Shown piece by piece: positions 11,870 through 22,124 of a DNA stretch of 64,000 nt. The number at the start of each line of letters is the position of its first letter. The stretch's first letter is position 1. The notes beneath the pieces are model-generated. The model was given only the letters and a program-made list of their open reading frames with translations, made no database searches and was not told the origin of the DNA. Source of the stretch: Paramesorhizobium endophyticum (lineage in GTDB: Bacteria; Pseudomonadota; Alphaproteobacteria; Rhizobiales; Rhizobiaceae); the NCBI RefSeq assembly GCF_014640615.1, contig NZ_BMHH01000006.1:182281-246280 (forward strand), in the 5' to 3' direction. A program made the position numbers and the translations under genes.

Positions 11870-11888
11870 TTAGAAGAAGGATAGCTCA

Positions 11889-13292
11889 ATGTCTTATGAT
11901 GTCGTCGTCATCGGAACGGGACCCGGCGGATATGTTGCAGCCATCAAGGCGGCGCAGCTTGGCCTGAAAGTGGCCGTGATCGAAAAGCGCAAGACCTTTG
12001 GCGGCACCTGCCTCAATATCGGCTGCATCCCCTCCAAGGCGCTGCTTCATGCCTCGGAGATGTTCGCGGAAGCGGGCCATTCCTTCGATGCGCTCGGCGT
12101 CGAAGTCGCGCCGAAGCTGAATCTCACGAAGATGCTGGCGCATAAGGACGCGACGGTGAAAGCCAATGTCAACGGCGTCGAGTTCCTGTTCAAGAAGAAC
12201 AAGATCGATACCTTCATCGGCACCGGCAAGGTGGTTTCCGCAGGCAAGGTTGCCGTGACGGCCGAAGACGGCACCACTCAGGAAATCGAGACGAAGAACA
12301 TCATCATCGCCACCGGCTCTGACGTCGCGGGCATTCCCGGCGTCGATGTTGCCTTCGACGAGAAGATCATCGTCTCCTCCACCGGCGCACTCTCCTTCGA
12401 CAAGGTGCCGGGCCATCTGGTCGTGGTCGGCGGCGGCGTCATCGGTCTGGAGCTTGGCTCTGTCTGGGCACGCCTTGGCGCGAAGGTGACGGTGGTCGAA
12501 TATCTCGACAAGATCTTGGGCACCATGGATGGCGAGGTTTCGCGCCAGTTCCAGCGCATGCTGGAGAAGCAGGGAATCGAGTTCAAGCTGGGCGCGAAAG
12601 TGACCGGCGTCGAGAAGCTGAAGAAGGGCGCGAAGGTCACGTTCGAGCCGGTCAAGGGCGGCGACGCCGAGACCATCGAAGCGGATGCGGTGCTGGTGGC
12701 AACCGGCCGCAAGCCTTACACCGAAGGGCTGGGCCTCGAGGCGGCGGGCGTCACGCTCGACGAGCGCGGCCGCGTCGCCATCGACGATCATTGGCGCACC
12801 AATGTGCCGGGCATCTATGCTCTCGGCGATGTGGTGAAAGGCCCGATGCTGGCGCACAAGGCGGAAGACGAGGGCGTCGCGGTCGCGGAGATCATCGCTG
12901 GCCAGGCCGGACATGTGAATTACGACGTCATCCCCAGCGTCGTCTATACGCAGCCGGAAGTGGCTTCCGTCGGCAAGACCGAAGAGGAACTGAAGGCCGC
13001 GGGCATCGACTACAAGGTCGGTAAGTTCCCCTTCACCGCGAACGGCCGTGCCCGCGCCATGCTGCATACGGACGGCTTCGTGAAGATCCTCGCCGACAAG
13101 GCTACGGACAAGGTGCTCGGCGCGCATATCCTCGGCTTCGGCGCAGGCGAAATGATCCATGAACTTGCCGTGCTGATGGAATTTGGCGGCTCCTCGGAAG
13201 ACCTCGCCCGCACCTGCCACGCGCACCCGACCATGTCGGAAGCCGTGCGCGAGGCGGCGCTCTCGACCTTCTTCAAGCCAATCCATATTTGA
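11889..13292 (+). CDS. lpdA: Dihydrolipoyl dehydrogenase (E3)
   Basis: A 467-residue FAD disulphide oxidoreductase that reoxidises dihydrolipoyl groups with NAD. The FAD motif is [10 protein letters not shown] (about 9-18). The redox cysteines are Cys41 and Cys46 in [13 protein letters not shown]. The NAD-binding motif is [13 protein letters not shown] (about 181-193). The C-terminal dimer interface has the catalytic His-Glu in [16 protein letters not shown]. Location in the sucAB cluster indicates it serves 2-oxoglutarate dehydrogenase. A strong terminator follows. Confidence 0.96.
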   Translation: MSYDVVVIGTGPGGYVAAIKAAQLGLKVAVIEKRKTFGGTCLNIGCIPSKALLHASEMFAEAGHSFDALGVEVAPKLNLTKMLAHKDATVKANVNGVEFLFKKNKIDTFIGTGKVVSAGKVAVTAEDGTTQEIETKNIIIATGSDVAGIPGVDVAFDEKIIVSSTGALSFDKVPGHLVVVGGGVIGLELGSVWARLGAKVTVVEYLDKILGTMDGEVSRQFQRMLEKQGIEFKLGAKVTGVEKLKKGAKVTFEPVKGGDAETIEADAVLVATGRKPYTEGLGLEAAGVTLDERGRVAIDDHWRTNVPGIYALGDVVKGPMLAHKAEDEGVAVAEIIAGQAGHVNYDVIPSVVYTQPEVASVGKTEEELKAAGIDYKVGKFPFTANGRARAMLHTDGFVKILADKATDKVLGAHILGFGAGEMIHELAVLMEFGGSSEDLARTCHAHPTMSEAVREAALSTFFKPIHI

Positions 13293-13316
13293 GGCCTTGC
13301 CTTATCCATCGAATAC

Positions 13317-13342
13317 AAAAGCCCGGATCGCTCCGGGCTTTT
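13317..13342. terminator. Bidirectional terminator between lpdA and a convergent gene
   Basis: AAAAGCCCGGA and its perfect reverse complement flank a 4-nt loop. T-runs on both strands suit both lpdA (plus) and the small membrane protein gene (minus). Confidence 0.85.
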
Positions 13343-13346
13343 GATT

Positions 13347-13595
13347 TTAGGGAGCCGGTGCTGTCGGCGTAGCCGGTTGCGGTGGTGGCGGGGCGCTGGT
13401 CCGATCGCCGCCTGCATAAATGTAATACACCGCACCCACGATAATGACGAGCAGGACCGCAGCCCAGATATAGGTGCTGCTGGACACGCCCGGCCTGGCC
13501 GTACCGCTGTCCATCGGACGCGGACGGTTCACGACAGGGTCATTGATCGTGCTTTGCCTGCCTTGCTGCAGGTTTGGGTCGAGTGGGTCAACCAT
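13347..13595 (-). CDS. Small single-pass membrane protein
   Basis: An 82-residue protein starting MVDPLDPNLQQGRQ. It has one strong transmembrane helix, YIWAAVLLVIIVGAVYYIYAGG (about 42-63), and a Pro/Ala-rich tail. The N-terminal half is polar, so an N-in single-pass orientation is plausible. The start at 13595 is decided by GGAGGAG just upstream on the minus strand; the longer frame to 13799 overlaps xerC in antisense and is unlikely. It shares a terminator with convergent lpdA. I know no function. Confidence 0.72.
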   Translation of the reverse strand: MVDPLDPNLQQGRQSTINDPVVNRPRPMDSGTARPGVSSSTYIWAAVLLVIIVGAVYYIYAGGDRTSAPPPPQPATPTAPAP

Positions 13596-13677
13596 TGCGC
13601 TCTCCTCCATCGATTGAGCAACGCCCCCACATGAAGCCAGAACGCCAAAAGTTTGGATTCGTTCCGGATGCCAAAGG

Positions 13678-14634
13678 CTATGCCCTTGGATGGGCCTTGT
13701 CGTAGATCTCCAGCAGCCGGGCGGTGTCCACGCCCGTATAGATCTGCGTCGTCGAGAGGCTGGCGTGGCCGAGCAGTTCCTGGATGGAGCGGAGATCACC
13801 GCCGGCGGCGAGCAGGTGCGTGGCGAAGGAGTGGCGCAGGGCGTGGGGGGTTGCCGTGTCGGGCAGGTTTAGAGCGCTGCGCAGCTTCTGCATTTCGCGC
13901 TGGATGATCGCGGGCTGCAACGGGCCGCCACGCGCGCCGCGAAAGAGCGGCGTGCCGGGCGCGAGGTCATAGGGGCAGAGGCGGCGATAGGCGTCGACGG
14001 CGCGGTGAACCACCGGTAGCAGCGGCACGAGACGGGTCTTGCCGCCCTTGCCCTTGATGGGAATGGAGCGGGCGGTGGCATCGGTGAGATCGGCCCCGTC
14101 GAGGCCCAGTGCTTCCGAAATGCGCAGGCCGCAGCCATAGAGCAGGGTCAGCACGGCGGCGTTGCGTGCGGCGATCCATGGCTCTTCGGCAAGCTGCTCG
14201 CCCGCTTCCACGACACGCTTTGCCTCCGCGGCGGCCAGGGGCTTCGGCAGGGATTTCGGCTGGCGCGGCGCGCGGATGGCGCTCGCTCCGGCGGCATTGG
14301 CCAGGCCCTGCCTTTCCAGATGGCGCAGCAGCGAGCGGATGCCGGCCAGCCCGCGCCCGAGCGTGCGTGCGCCCGCGCCGCCATTGCGCCGGTTCGCCAG
14401 GAATGAGCGCAGATCGGCAACGCGAAGCGCGCTCACATCCTTCAGGCAAGGTGGGCCGCCCAGATGTCCGGTCAGAAATTGCAGGAACTGCCGGGTATCG
14501 CGCTCATAGGCGTCCAGCGTGTTCTGCGACAGCCGGCGCGTGTTCTTGAGCGCGCTCAGCCATTCTGTCCGCGCCGCCATGAGATCGTCCTGCGCGGGCA
14601 CGAGAAATTCTGTTTGGGCGGGTTTGGCGGTCAT
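13678..14634 (-). CDS. xerC: Tyrosine recombinase XerC
   Basis: A 318-residue tyrosine recombinase. The N-terminal SAM-like DNA-binding domain spans about 20-105. The catalytic domain shows the complete set: Arg in GCGLRISEALGL, Lys in GKGGKTRLVP, HALRHSFATHLL (His and Arg), LGHASLSTTQ (His) and the nucleophile Tyr in IYTGVD. XerC with XerD resolves chromosome dimers at dif with FtsK, whose gene is in this window at 32.3 kb. The start MTAKPAQTEF (14634) removes 12 upstream residues that overlap the promoter area of rimM. Confidence 0.92.
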   Translation of the reverse strand: MTAKPAQTEFLVPAQDDLMAARTEWLSALKNTRRLSQNTLDAYERDTRQFLQFLTGHLGGPPCLKDVSALRVADLRSFLANRRNGGAGARTLGRGLAGIRSLLRHLERQGLANAAGASAIRAPRQPKSLPKPLAAAEAKRVVEAGEQLAEEPWIAARNAAVLTLLYGCGLRISEALGLDGADLTDATARSIPIKGKGGKTRLVPLLPVVHRAVDAYRRLCPYDLAPGTPLFRGARGGPLQPAIIQREMQKLRSALNLPDTATPHALRHSFATHLLAAGGDLRSIQELLGHASLSTTQIYTGVDTARLLEIYDKAHPRA

Positions 14635-14755
14635 GAATCTTTTCCCCGGTCGTGACCCGGACCATGCCACTCATATGTTACAGAGTGGTTGCTTGTTTTT
14701 CCGGACTTCTGGTAAGCCGCAAGCGACAAATGATTGGCGCGGATAAGGAAATCCC

Positions 14756-15298
14756 ATGCCCAAACCAGAAAATCCGGTGCTGATGGCCATTGTCGGCGCG
14801 GCGCACGGCACACGCGGCGAAGTGCGGGTGAAGACCTTTACCGGCGATCCGCTTGCGCTCGCTGATTACGGCCTGCTCTATGACAATACGGGCCGCAGCT
14901 TCGAAATCCTTGAAATCCGGCCGTCCAAAACGGTCGTTGTCGTACGGTTCAAGGGTGTCAACGACCGCACGGCGGCGGAAAAGCTGAACGGAACGGAGCT
15001 GTTCATCGACCGCGCGCAATTGCCCGAGGAATTGGACGAGGACGAGTTCTACCACGAAGACCTGATCGGCCTCGAAGCGGTCGACCTCGACGGCGCGTCC
15101 ATCGGCGAGGTGACGGCGGTGTTCGATTTCGGCGGCGGCGATCTGCTTGAGCTTTCGACGCAGGGTCGCAAGCCCTATCTCATCCCCTTCACACAAAGCG
15201 CGGTGCCGCAAATCGATCTCGAGGGCGGGCGTCTGGTGGTCGATCCTGCCGCCGCCGGCCTCGTCGCCGACGACGACACGGATGGGCCCGACAAATGA
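14756..15298 (+). CDS. rimM: 16S rRNA processing protein RimM
   Basis: A 180-residue protein with the RimM N-terminal barrel ([17 protein letters not shown], about 13-29) and PRC-barrel C-terminal domain ([22 protein letters not shown], about 97-118). RimM binds S19 and assists maturation of the 30S head. It is encoded divergently from xerC. Its stop overlaps the trmD start by the ATGA arrangement, so the two are translationally coupled. The rimM-trmD-rplS order is widespread in bacteria. Confidence 0.94.
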   Translation: MPKPENPVLMAIVGAAHGTRGEVRVKTFTGDPLALADYGLLYDNTGRSFEILEIRPSKTVVVVRFKGVNDRTAAEKLNGTELFIDRAQLPEELDEDEFYHEDLIGLEAVDLDGASIGEVTAVFDFGGGDLLELSTQGRKPYLIPFTQSAVPQIDLEGGRLVVDPAAAGLVADDDTDGPDK

Positions 15299-15993
15299 GT
15301 TTTCGCGCGACGGTTCTGACCCTTTATCCCGAAATGTTCCCCGGGCCGCTCGGCATCTCCTTGGCGGGCAAGGCGCTGGCGGAAGAAAAATGGCGGCTGG
15401 AGACGGTGCAGATCCGCGATTTCGCCGAAGGCAAGCACCGTATGGTGGACGACACGCCTGCCGGCGGCGGTGCGGGCATGGTGATGAAGCCCGATGTGGT
15501 GGCGCGCGCCATCGACCATGTGGCGGATGACCGGCCCAAGCTCCTGATGAGCCCGCGCGGCGAGCCGCTGACGCAGAAGCGGGTGCGCGCATTGGCGGAG
15601 GGGCCGGGCGCGATCATCCTGTGCGGGCGCTTCGAAGGCGTCGACGAGCGGGTGATCGAGGGGCGCCATCTCGAAGAGATTTCCATCGGCGATTATATTC
15701 TCTCGGGGGGCGAAACGGCGGCTTTCGTGCTGCTGGACGCCATTGTCCGGCTGCTGCCCGGCGTCATGGGCAATGAGGAATCCGGCGAGACGGAGAGCTT
15801 CGAGACCGGGCTTCTGGAACACCCGCATTATACGCGGCCCCAGGTTTGGGAAGGGCGTACGATCCCGGAAATCCTCACGTCAGGCAATCACGGCGCCATC
15901 GACAAATGGCGGCGCGCGGAGGCGGAGCGCATCACGCGGGAAAGGCGACCGGATCTTTGGGAGGCCTATCAGGCGTCAACAAAGAAAAAGTAG
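15295..15993 (+). CDS. trmD: tRNA (guanine-N1)-methyltransferase
   Basis: A 232-residue SPOUT methyltransferase that makes m1G37 in tRNAs to prevent frameshifting. Visible family motifs are [20 protein letters not shown] (about 8-27), [17 protein letters not shown], and the trefoil-knot segments [24 protein letters not shown] and [10 protein letters not shown], followed by [10 protein letters not shown]. The start codon overlaps the end of rimM by four bases. It is followed by rplS after a 182-bp gap in which no further gene was seen. Confidence 0.95.
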   Translation: MSFRATVLTLYPEMFPGPLGISLAGKALAEEKWRLETVQIRDFAEGKHRMVDDTPAGGGAGMVMKPDVVARAIDHVADDRPKLLMSPRGEPLTQKRVRALAEGPGAIILCGRFEGVDERVIEGRHLEEISIGDYILSGGETAAFVLLDAIVRLLPGVMGNEESGETESFETGLLEHPHYTRPQVWEGRTIPEILTSGNHGAIDKWRRAEAERITRERRPDLWEAYQASTKKK

Positions 15994-16175
15994 TCTGCTT
16001 GATTAAATGCGCTCGATAGTGTATCTGCCGCGCAATCTCGGGGAAAAATCCCGAAATCCAGCAACCAATGAATGGTGAACTCGCTCCTGCCGCAAGGCAT
16101 AGCTGCCCGGCCATGAGACTGTGCAGCAAGCGTCGAGCGCTCTGACCGTTCGAAAAGAACGAGAGGATTAGACGC

Positions 16176-16610
16176 ATGGATATCATCCGTCAGCTCGAAG
16201 CCGAGCAGGCCGCCAAGATCGCCGAAAAGCGCACGCTTCCCGATTTCAAGCCGGGCGACACGGTTCGCGTGCAGGTCCGCGTCACGGAAGGCACCCGTAC
16301 CCGCGTGCAGGCCTATGAGGGCGTCTGCATTGCCCGTTCCGGCTCCGGCATCCATGAGAGCTTCACCGTCCGCAAGATTTCCTATGGCGAAGGCGTGGAG
16401 CGCGTGTTCCCGGTCTATTCCCCGGCGGTTGAAGCTGTTGAATTGGTTCGTCGCGGCAAGGTCCGCCGCGCCAAGCTCTACTATCTGCGCGGCCTGACCG
16501 GCAAGGCGGCCCGCATCGTCGAGAAGAAGGACAACCGCAAGGCCAAGGGCGCCGTGGAAGCGGCCAAGCCCGCGGTTGAAGCGGAAGCCGCCGCTCCCGC
16601 CGCTGAATAA
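16176..16610 (+). CDS. rplS: 50S ribosomal protein L19
   Basis: A 144-residue bL19 starting [15 protein letters not shown], with the conserved core [25 protein letters not shown] and [26 protein letters not shown]. An Ala/Lys/Glu-rich tail of about 30 residues extends past the conserved domain, as in other alphaproteobacteria. GAGAGGATTAG precedes the start. The 16.0-16.17 kb gap may hold a separate promoter. A strong intrinsic terminator follows. Confidence 0.95.
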   Translation: MDIIRQLEAEQAAKIAEKRTLPDFKPGDTVRVQVRVTEGTRTRVQAYEGVCIARSGSGIHESFTVRKISYGEGVERVFPVYSPAVEAVELVRRGKVRRAKLYYLRGLTGKAARIVEKKDNRKAKGAVEAAKPAVEAEAAAPAAE

Positions 16611-16630
16611 GCCGGGAAATACGTATTACG

Positions 16631-16659
16631 AAAAGGCGGTCTCAGGGCCGCCTTTTTTG
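16631..16659 (+). terminator. Intrinsic terminator after rplS
   Basis: AAAAGGCGG and its complement flank an 8-nt loop and are followed by a run of six T. It ends the rimM-trmD-rplS transcript. Confidence 0.9.
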
Positions 16660-16754
16660 TTTGGCTTTGGCTGATGGCAGGCATCATTTTCTTGCAACGG
16701 GACAAGCTTTCCGACAGGTTGGGGCGTTCTGTCTGCCGTGTGTGAGAGGGGGGG

Positions 16755-17549
16755 ATGAAATTGAAATCACTGGTTTCCGGCGCGCTTGCGCTGTCCTGAC
16801 AAGTATTGCCGCTCATGCCGCAAGCCTGCCGGATCTGGGCGGAAAGACGGTGACCGTGGTGACGGAGAATGCCTATCCGCCGCTGCAATTCGTCGATCCC
16901 AAATCCGGCGAGGCCGTTGGCTGGGAATATGATGCGATGAACGAGATCGCCAAGCGCCTCAACTTCAAGGCGGTCTACCAAGAATGCCAGCTGGGACGCG
17001 ATGATCCAGGCCGTGGCCGATGGGCAATACCAGATCGGCATGGACGGCATCGGCATCAAGGACGATCGCAAGCAGAAGGTGGATTTCTCCGAGCCTTACA
17101 TGCGCTCGGAAGTGTTCATGCTGGTGCGCGGCGACGAGAAGCGCTTCCATGACGCCAAGAGCTTCGCCGCCTTCAAGGATGGGCTGATCGGCGCTCAGCT
17201 CGGCACGACGCCTTTTTACGTCGCCGTTTATGACGTGCTCGACGGCAATGAGCAGAACCCGCGCATCAAGCTATTCGAAACCTTCGGCGCGACCGTGCAG
17301 GCGCTCAAGACAGGCGATGTCGATGTGGTGCTGACCGACAGCACGGCGGGCAAGGGCTATGAGGAGACATCCGGCGGCGCGTTGAAGCTGACCGGCGGGC
17401 CGCTCGGCGCGGAGGATTTCGGTTTCATTTTTGCCAAGGGCTCCGACCTGAAAGCGCCCGTCGATGCGGCGATCAAGGCGCTGAAGGAGGACGGAACCTT
17501 CGACCGGCTGACGAAGAAATGGTTCCTCGACTACAAGCTCGGCGAATGA
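16755..17549 (+). pseudogene. Frameshifted amino-acid ABC transporter binding protein
   Basis: A family-3 periplasmic solute-binding protein split over two frames. The signal peptide MKLKSLVSGALAL begins at 16755 but stops at TGA 16797. The mature N-terminus (SLPDLGGKTVTVVTENAYPP) continues in the next frame from about 16800, and from about 16980 the protein returns to the first frame (DAMIQAVADGQYQIGMDG) and runs to the stop at 17549. One base missing near 16790 and one extra A at 16978-16982 would restore a gene of about 265 codons. The second site repairs to the family sequence YQNASWDAMIQA. The permease gene is intact. Either a real pseudogene or two local sequencing errors. Confidence 0.85.
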
Positions 17550-17561
17550 TGTTTCGCTGAA

Positions 17562-18377
17562 ATGCCCGGGTCCAACAGAAACAGCAGCCACGACGATTTT
17601 CCCTGGTGGCTCGTGGCAGCGGGGCTTTTGGCCGCGGCGATGGCTGCGCTCATTGCAACGAGCGGCCTTTATGCGCAGGTCTTTACCGTTGTTGTCAAAG
17701 GCCTCGGTGTTACGGTTTTCGTGGCGCTCGCGGGCTTCGTGCTTGCATCGGCGTTGGGGCTGGCGCTGGCGCTGATGGCGCTTTCGGGCTCGGTGATGCT
17801 CAGGCAGGCCGCCCGCTTCTATATCGAGATCATCCGCGGCGTGCCGATGCTGGTGCTGCTGTTCTACGTGGCCTTTGTCGGCGCGCCGGCCTTCGTCGCG
17901 CTCTGGAATGCGGTGACGCAGCCCTTGCAGGAGATCGGGCTGATCGGGGCGTTGCAGGTGCGCGACGTGTCGCTGATGTGGCGGGCGATCATCGCGCTCA
18001 CCATCGCCTATTCGGCCTTTCTGGCGGAAATCTTCCGTGCGGGAATCGAGGCCGTGGACGAGGGGCAGATCGAAGCCGCCAAGGCGCTGGGGCTGACCCG
18101 CTTTCAGCGTTTCCGGCTGGTGGTCATGCCACAAGCGCTGCGGATCATCCTGCCGCCTTTCGGAAATGACTTCATCGCCATGGTCAAGGATTCCTCGCTC
18201 GTCTCTGTGCTCGGCGTTGCCGATATCACCCAGATGGGCAAGGTCTATGCCTCCGGTTCCTTCCGCTTCTTCGAAACCTATTCCATCGTCGCCTATGTCT
18301 ATCTGCTGCTGACCGTGGGCCTGTCTATCGGCCTGCGGCGGCTGGAGAAACGGCTGCGGCAGACCGAGCGGGGTTAG
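17562..18377 (+). CDS. Polar amino-acid ABC transporter permease
   Basis: A 271-residue inner-membrane permease of the HisM/GlnP family with about five helices. The EAA loop that contacts the ATPase is complete: EIFRAGIEAVDEGQIEAAKALGLTRFQRFRLVVMPQALRIILPP (about 149-192). The gene follows the broken binding-protein gene by 12 bp. No ATPase gene follows; leuC is next after a gap. Such systems can borrow an ATPase encoded elsewhere, or the locus may be decaying. Substrate is inferred only as a polar amino acid. Confidence 0.9.
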   Translation: MPGSNRNSSHDDFPWWLVAAGLLAAAMAALIATSGLYAQVFTVVVKGLGVTVFVALAGFVLASALGLALALMALSGSVMLRQAARFYIEIIRGVPMLVLLFYVAFVGAPAFVALWNAVTQPLQEIGLIGALQVRDVSLMWRAIIALTIAYSAFLAEIFRAGIEAVDEGQIEAAKALGLTRFQRFRLVVMPQALRIILPPFGNDFIAMVKDSSLVSVLGVADITQMGKVYASGSFRFFETYSIVAYVYLLLTVGLSIGLRRLEKRLRQTERG

Positions 18378-18620
18378 AACAATTCTATTTGATTGCCCGC
18401 AGCGGCAAAGGTTGGTAAAACAGCCGCATGAACGCGAGAAATGAATGGAACGGGCATAAAGTGTTCGTGCTGCAGGACCGCAAGCGGCTGCCGCAACGCT
18501 TTTCCGCGCGCGTTTCCGGGGCGCTCACCAGCCGACTTAGCTAAAGGCTGCCCAGGCTTGCCAAGGCCTTCTTTTGGCATACCCAATTTCCCTCTGCCTA
18601 TTTAAAAACGGATACGTACA
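18378..18620. other. Permease-leuC intergenic region
   Basis: A 243-bp gap carrying the leuC promoter and leader. A 38-codon frame at 18428-18544 lacks a good ribosome site and similarity. No obvious leucine-codon leader peptide or T-box-like structure was seen. Confidence 0.4.
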
Positions 18621-20030
18621 ATGAGCGCACCCCGCACTCTCTATGACAAAATCTGGGACGACCATCTGGTAGACCGTCAGGATGACGGCACCTGCCTTCT
18701 CTATATCGACCGCCATCTCGTGCATGAGGTGACGAGCCCGCAGGCCTTCGAGGGCTTGCGCATTGCCGGGCGCAAGGTGCGCCACCCCGAGAAGACGCTC
18801 GCCGTGGTCGATCATAATGTGCCGACCTCGCCTGACCGCAAGAACGGCATCAAGAACGAGGAAAGCCGCATCCAGGTCGAGGCGCTGGCGAAGAACGCCG
18901 CCGATTTCGGCGTGGAATATTATTCGGAAAACGATATCCGCCAGGGCATCGTCCATATCGTCGGGCCGGAGCAGGGCTTCACGCTGCCGGGCATGACGAT
19001 TGTTTGTGGCGACAGCCACACCTCCACCCATGGCGCGTTCGGCGCGCTGGCGCATGGCATCGGCACGTCGGAGGTGGAGCATGTGCTCGCGACCCAGACG
19101 CTGATCCAGAAGAAAGCCAAGAACATGCTGGTGCGGGTCGACGGCCAGTTGCCCGAGGGCGTGACGGCGAAGGATATCATCCTTGCCATCATCGGCGAAA
19201 TCGGCACGGCGGGCGGCACCGGCTATGTCATCGAATATGCTGGCGAGGCGATCCGCGCGCTTTCGATGGAAGGCCGCATGACGGTTTGCAACATGTCGAT
19301 CGAAGGCGGTGCGCGCGCGGGCCTCATCGCGCCGGACGAGAAAACCTTCGAATATATCAAGGGCAAGCCGCGCGCGCCTCAGGGCGAGGAACTCGAGCAG
19401 GCCATTGCCTATTGGAAGACGCTGAAATCGGACGAGGGCGCGCATTTCGATAAGATCGTCACGCTCGACGCCGCCAATCTGCCGCCCATCGTCTCCTGGG
19501 GTTCGTCGCCCGAGGATGTGGTTGCGGTGACGGGCGAGGTGCCCAACCCCGACGATATCGCCGACGTGACCAAGCGGGCTTCGAAATGGCGCGCGCTCGA
19601 CTATATGGGTCTGAAGCCCGGCACGAAGATTACCGACATCGCGCTCGACCGCGTGTTTATCGGCTCATGCACCAATGGCCGCATCGAGGATTTGCGCGAG
19701 GTGGCGAAGGTGGTCGAGGGCCGCAAGGTAGCTCCGACGGTTAGTGCGATGATCGTGCCGGGGTCGGGCCTCGTCAAGGAACAGGCGGAAGCCGAAGGGC
19801 TGCACAAGATATTCATCGAGGCGGGCTTCGACTGGCGCGAGCCGGGCTGTTCCATGTGCCTTGCCATGAACGATGACCGCCTCAAGCCGGGCGAGCGCTG
19901 CGCCTCCACCTCGAACCGCAATTTCGAGGGCCGCCAGGGCTTCAAGGGCCGCACCCATCTTGTCTCGCCCGCCATGGCGGCGGCGGCGGCAATATCAGGG
20001 CATTTCGTCGATATCCGCGAGTGGAAATAG
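18621..20030 (+). CDS. leuC: 3-isopropylmalate dehydratase large subunit
   Basis: A 469-residue aconitase-family enzyme that, with LeuD, isomerises 2- to 3-isopropylmalate in leucine synthesis. The [4Fe-4S] ligands are Cys350 in [13 protein letters not shown] and Cys410 and Cys413 in [12 protein letters not shown]-terminal motifs [12 protein letters not shown] and [31 protein letters not shown] are typical. It stands alone here: leuD is not in the window, which is normal for this order. A strong terminator follows. Confidence 0.97.
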   Translation: MSAPRTLYDKIWDDHLVDRQDDGTCLLYIDRHLVHEVTSPQAFEGLRIAGRKVRHPEKTLAVVDHNVPTSPDRKNGIKNEESRIQVEALAKNAADFGVEYYSENDIRQGIVHIVGPEQGFTLPGMTIVCGDSHTSTHGAFGALAHGIGTSEVEHVLATQTLIQKKAKNMLVRVDGQLPEGVTAKDIILAIIGEIGTAGGTGYVIEYAGEAIRALSMEGRMTVCNMSIEGGARAGLIAPDEKTFEYIKGKPRAPQGEELEQAIAYWKTLKSDEGAHFDKIVTLDAANLPPIVSWGSSPEDVVAVTGEVPNPDDIADVTKRASKWRALDYMGLKPGTKITDIALDRVFIGSCTNGRIEDLREVAKVVEGRKVAPTVSAMIVPGSGLVKEQAEAEGLHKIFIEAGFDWREPGCSMCLAMNDDRLKPGERCASTSNRNFEGRQGFKGRTHLVSPAMAAAAAISGHFVDIREWK

Positions 20031-20051
20031 CCAATCGGGTTTCCATTACTT

Positions 20052-20088
20052 GGCGGACGGAGCGTCAAAGCGTTCCGTCCGCCTTTTT
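20052..20088 (+). terminator. Intrinsic terminator after leuC
   Basis: GGCGGACGGA pairs with TCCGTCCGCC across a 12-nt loop, followed by five T. Confidence 0.9.
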
Positions 20089-20208
20089 ATTAACCATATT
20101 GCAAGCGATTCGGATTTTCCGAATAATTTTAGTTCCGCAAGGGCAGGGATTTACGCTTCCTTGTACTCGCCTGAATAAGCGTTTCGCCAAGCGGGGGCAG
20201 AACATGAG

Positions 20209-21423
20209 ATGAGTGGCGCAGATTTCGTTCTCACCATCAATATGGTTGTCGCGGGGCTTTTCGCGGTCGCGTTTCTCGGCATTGCCGTCTACGAGAAGAC
20301 CTATATCTGCGCGCGCCTCTTCGCCCTCGCCTTCGTCTTCGCGATGATGAATTTCGGCGCCGAACTGCTGGTGCCGTTGATCAGCAATCCGAAGCTCGGT
20401 TATATGCTGGCCTTCAGCACTTTCCTTGGCACACTCATCTGCGTGACGATCGGCATGGCCGACAAATATTCGGTGCGCGTGCCCTGGCGGTGGCTTGCGG
20501 TCCTGTCGGTCGCTTCGCTCGTGATGGTCTATTCCATCTACGATATCGCGCGCGTGACGCTTTCAGGCATGCTCCTTTACCAGGCGCCCTATTTCGCGCT
20601 TCTTTGCCTCAACAATTATATCATCCTCAAATCCCGGGCGCGCGGCGTCATGGATATGCTGCTCTTTGCGGCCATCCTCGCGAGCGCGGCGCATTTCCTG
20701 CTCAAGCCCTATCTCGCCATCGCGGCGGGCGGCATGGGCCTGACGCCGCAGGACTATATCCATACGCGATACGCGCTTTTCTCGCAGACGATCGGCGCGG
20801 CGCTTTCGGTCGCCAACGGCCTGCTCATGCTGGTGATCCTGACGCGCGACCTGGTGGCGGATATGTCGGCGCGGTCGGAAACGGACGTACTGTCGCGGCT
20901 GTTGAACCGGCGCGGCTTCGAGGTTAAAAGCGAGGCGGCGATCGCGCAGGCAAAGCGCGTGAGCATGCCGATCTCCCTCATCATCTGCGATCTCGACAGC
21001 TTCAAGATGATCAACGACACCTACGGCCATGGGCTGGGCGATTCGGTGATATCGGCCTTTGCCGCGGGCCTGAAGGAGATAGCCTCGGAACAGGATGTGG
21101 TGGCGCGCATCGGCGGCGAGGAATTCGCCATACTGCTGCCGGGGAGGGGCCTGCAAACGGCGCGTCTCTTCGCGGAAAAGGCGCGCACCAATTTCGCCAC
21201 CAGGCGCGTGCGGGACCTGCCGGAGGACAGCCGTTTCACCGCCAGCTTCGGCGTGGCGGAACTGCAGGACGGCGATGCGCTCTCCGATCTCATGCGCCGC
21301 GCCGACAATGCGCTCTATGATGCCAAGAAGGCCGGGCGCAATTGCGTGCGCTTGGCGCTGCCCTTCGCCGACCAGCAAAAGATCGTGGAACTGCGCCCGC
21401 CGGGCGGAGGGCGGACGGGATGA
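20209..21423 (+). CDS. Membrane-bound GGDEF protein (diguanylate cyclase)
   Basis: A 404-residue protein. The first roughly 225 residues are hydrophobic, with about seven transmembrane helices. The GGDEF domain follows (about 227-390). The active-site signature reads RIGGEEFAILL (GGEEF at 302-306), a catalytically competent variant, and the Mg-binding DLDSFKMINDTYGHGLGD segment is complete. It should make cyclic di-GMP from GTP at the inner membrane. No RxxD inhibitory site is evident five residues before the motif, and no EAL domain is present. The gene is monocistronic, with leuC's terminator upstream. The signal sensed is unknown. Confidence 0.88.
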   Translation: MSGADFVLTINMVVAGLFAVAFLGIAVYEKTYICARLFALAFVFAMMNFGAELLVPLISNPKLGYMLAFSTFLGTLICVTIGMADKYSVRVPWRWLAVLSVASLVMVYSIYDIARVTLSGMLLYQAPYFALLCLNNYIILKSRARGVMDMLLFAAILASAAHFLLKPYLAIAAGGMGLTPQDYIHTRYALFSQTIGAALSVANGLLMLVILTRDLVADMSARSETDVLSRLLNRRGFEVKSEAAIAQAKRVSMPISLIICDLDSFKMINDTYGHGLGDSVISAFAAGLKEIASEQDVVARIGGEEFAILLPGRGLQTARLFAEKARTNFATRRVRDLPEDSRFTASFGVAELQDGDALSDLMRRADNALYDAKKAGRNCVRLALPFADQQKIVELRPPGGGRTG

Positions 21424-21527
21424 TCGATCAATCGATTAAATTGAATCGGGGCAATGTCCGCGCTCAAAAAGCTGTTTGAATAATTCCGATAGGATGACAC
21501 TATTCCGGGCGGAAAGGATTCTGCCCC

Positions 21528-21995
21528 ATGCCCGAGAGCCAAACCGCCCATGCCGTCGATATTTCGCTTCTGCATCTGCGCGATGCGCATGAATTTGCAC
21601 CGCTGCTGGCCAGCTATGCGCAGGCGCTGAAGCGCGGGGCCCCGCGGCGCCCGGACGAGTATTATGCCGAAAACCTCTTGCAGGATCGGGCGGCGGAGAT
21701 CGCTGGCGCACGGCTCGATGGGGTGCTGGTCGGCTTCGTCATCTTCTATGACCTGCCGGAGCCGGTTTCCGGAATGCGCTGCGGGCAGGTGGATCACATC
21801 TATGTCCATCACGACCATCGCGGCAAGGGCATAGCCAAGGCGCTGATCGACGTGCTTGCCGACAAGGCGGAGGAGCGCAGCTGGTCGAAGCTTATCCTCA
21901 ACGCGCCGCGTCAGCCCGAGGACGGTCGCAAGCTTTATGAGCAGATGGCAGCGCCGGCGGACTGGACGAGCTTCGTGATTCGCTTCGGGGCGTAA
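21528..21995 (+). CDS. GNAT-family N-acetyltransferase
   Basis: A 155-residue single-domain GNAT protein. The acetyl-CoA pyrophosphate loop is DHIYVHHDHRGKGIAKALIDVL (about 89-110), with the R/Q-x-x-G-x-G/A form RGKGIA, and the C-terminal strand-helix part contains LILNAPRQPEDGRKLYEQM. It acetylates an amine of unknown identity. It is unlinked in function to its neighbours and lies upstream of the sdh promoter region. Confidence 0.85.
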   Translation: MPESQTAHAVDISLLHLRDAHEFAPLLASYAQALKRGAPRRPDEYYAENLLQDRAAEIAGARLDGVLVGFVIFYDLPEPVSGMRCGQVDHIYVHHDHRGKGIAKALIDVLADKAEERSWSKLILNAPRQPEDGRKLYEQMAAPADWTSFVIRFGA

Positions 21996-22124
21996 TCCCG
22001 CTGGGGCCGGGATTCGCGGTAAACTTTTCGCGAGGCATTCCCGGTTCAAACGATTGAAGCCCGCAGTTCCCGCCGGCTGCGGCAAAAAGCAGCCAAAAGC
22101 ATGGCTTCATGCAGCTAAGTACCT

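Noticed and set aside
13678..14634. Integrase marking a mobile element
   Set aside because: The tyrosine recombinase has XerC length and motifs and lies among core genes; no attachment-site repeats were seen.
18428..18544. 38-codon frame between the ABC permease and leuC
   Set aside because: No convincing ribosome site, no similarity, and not a leucine-rich leader peptide.
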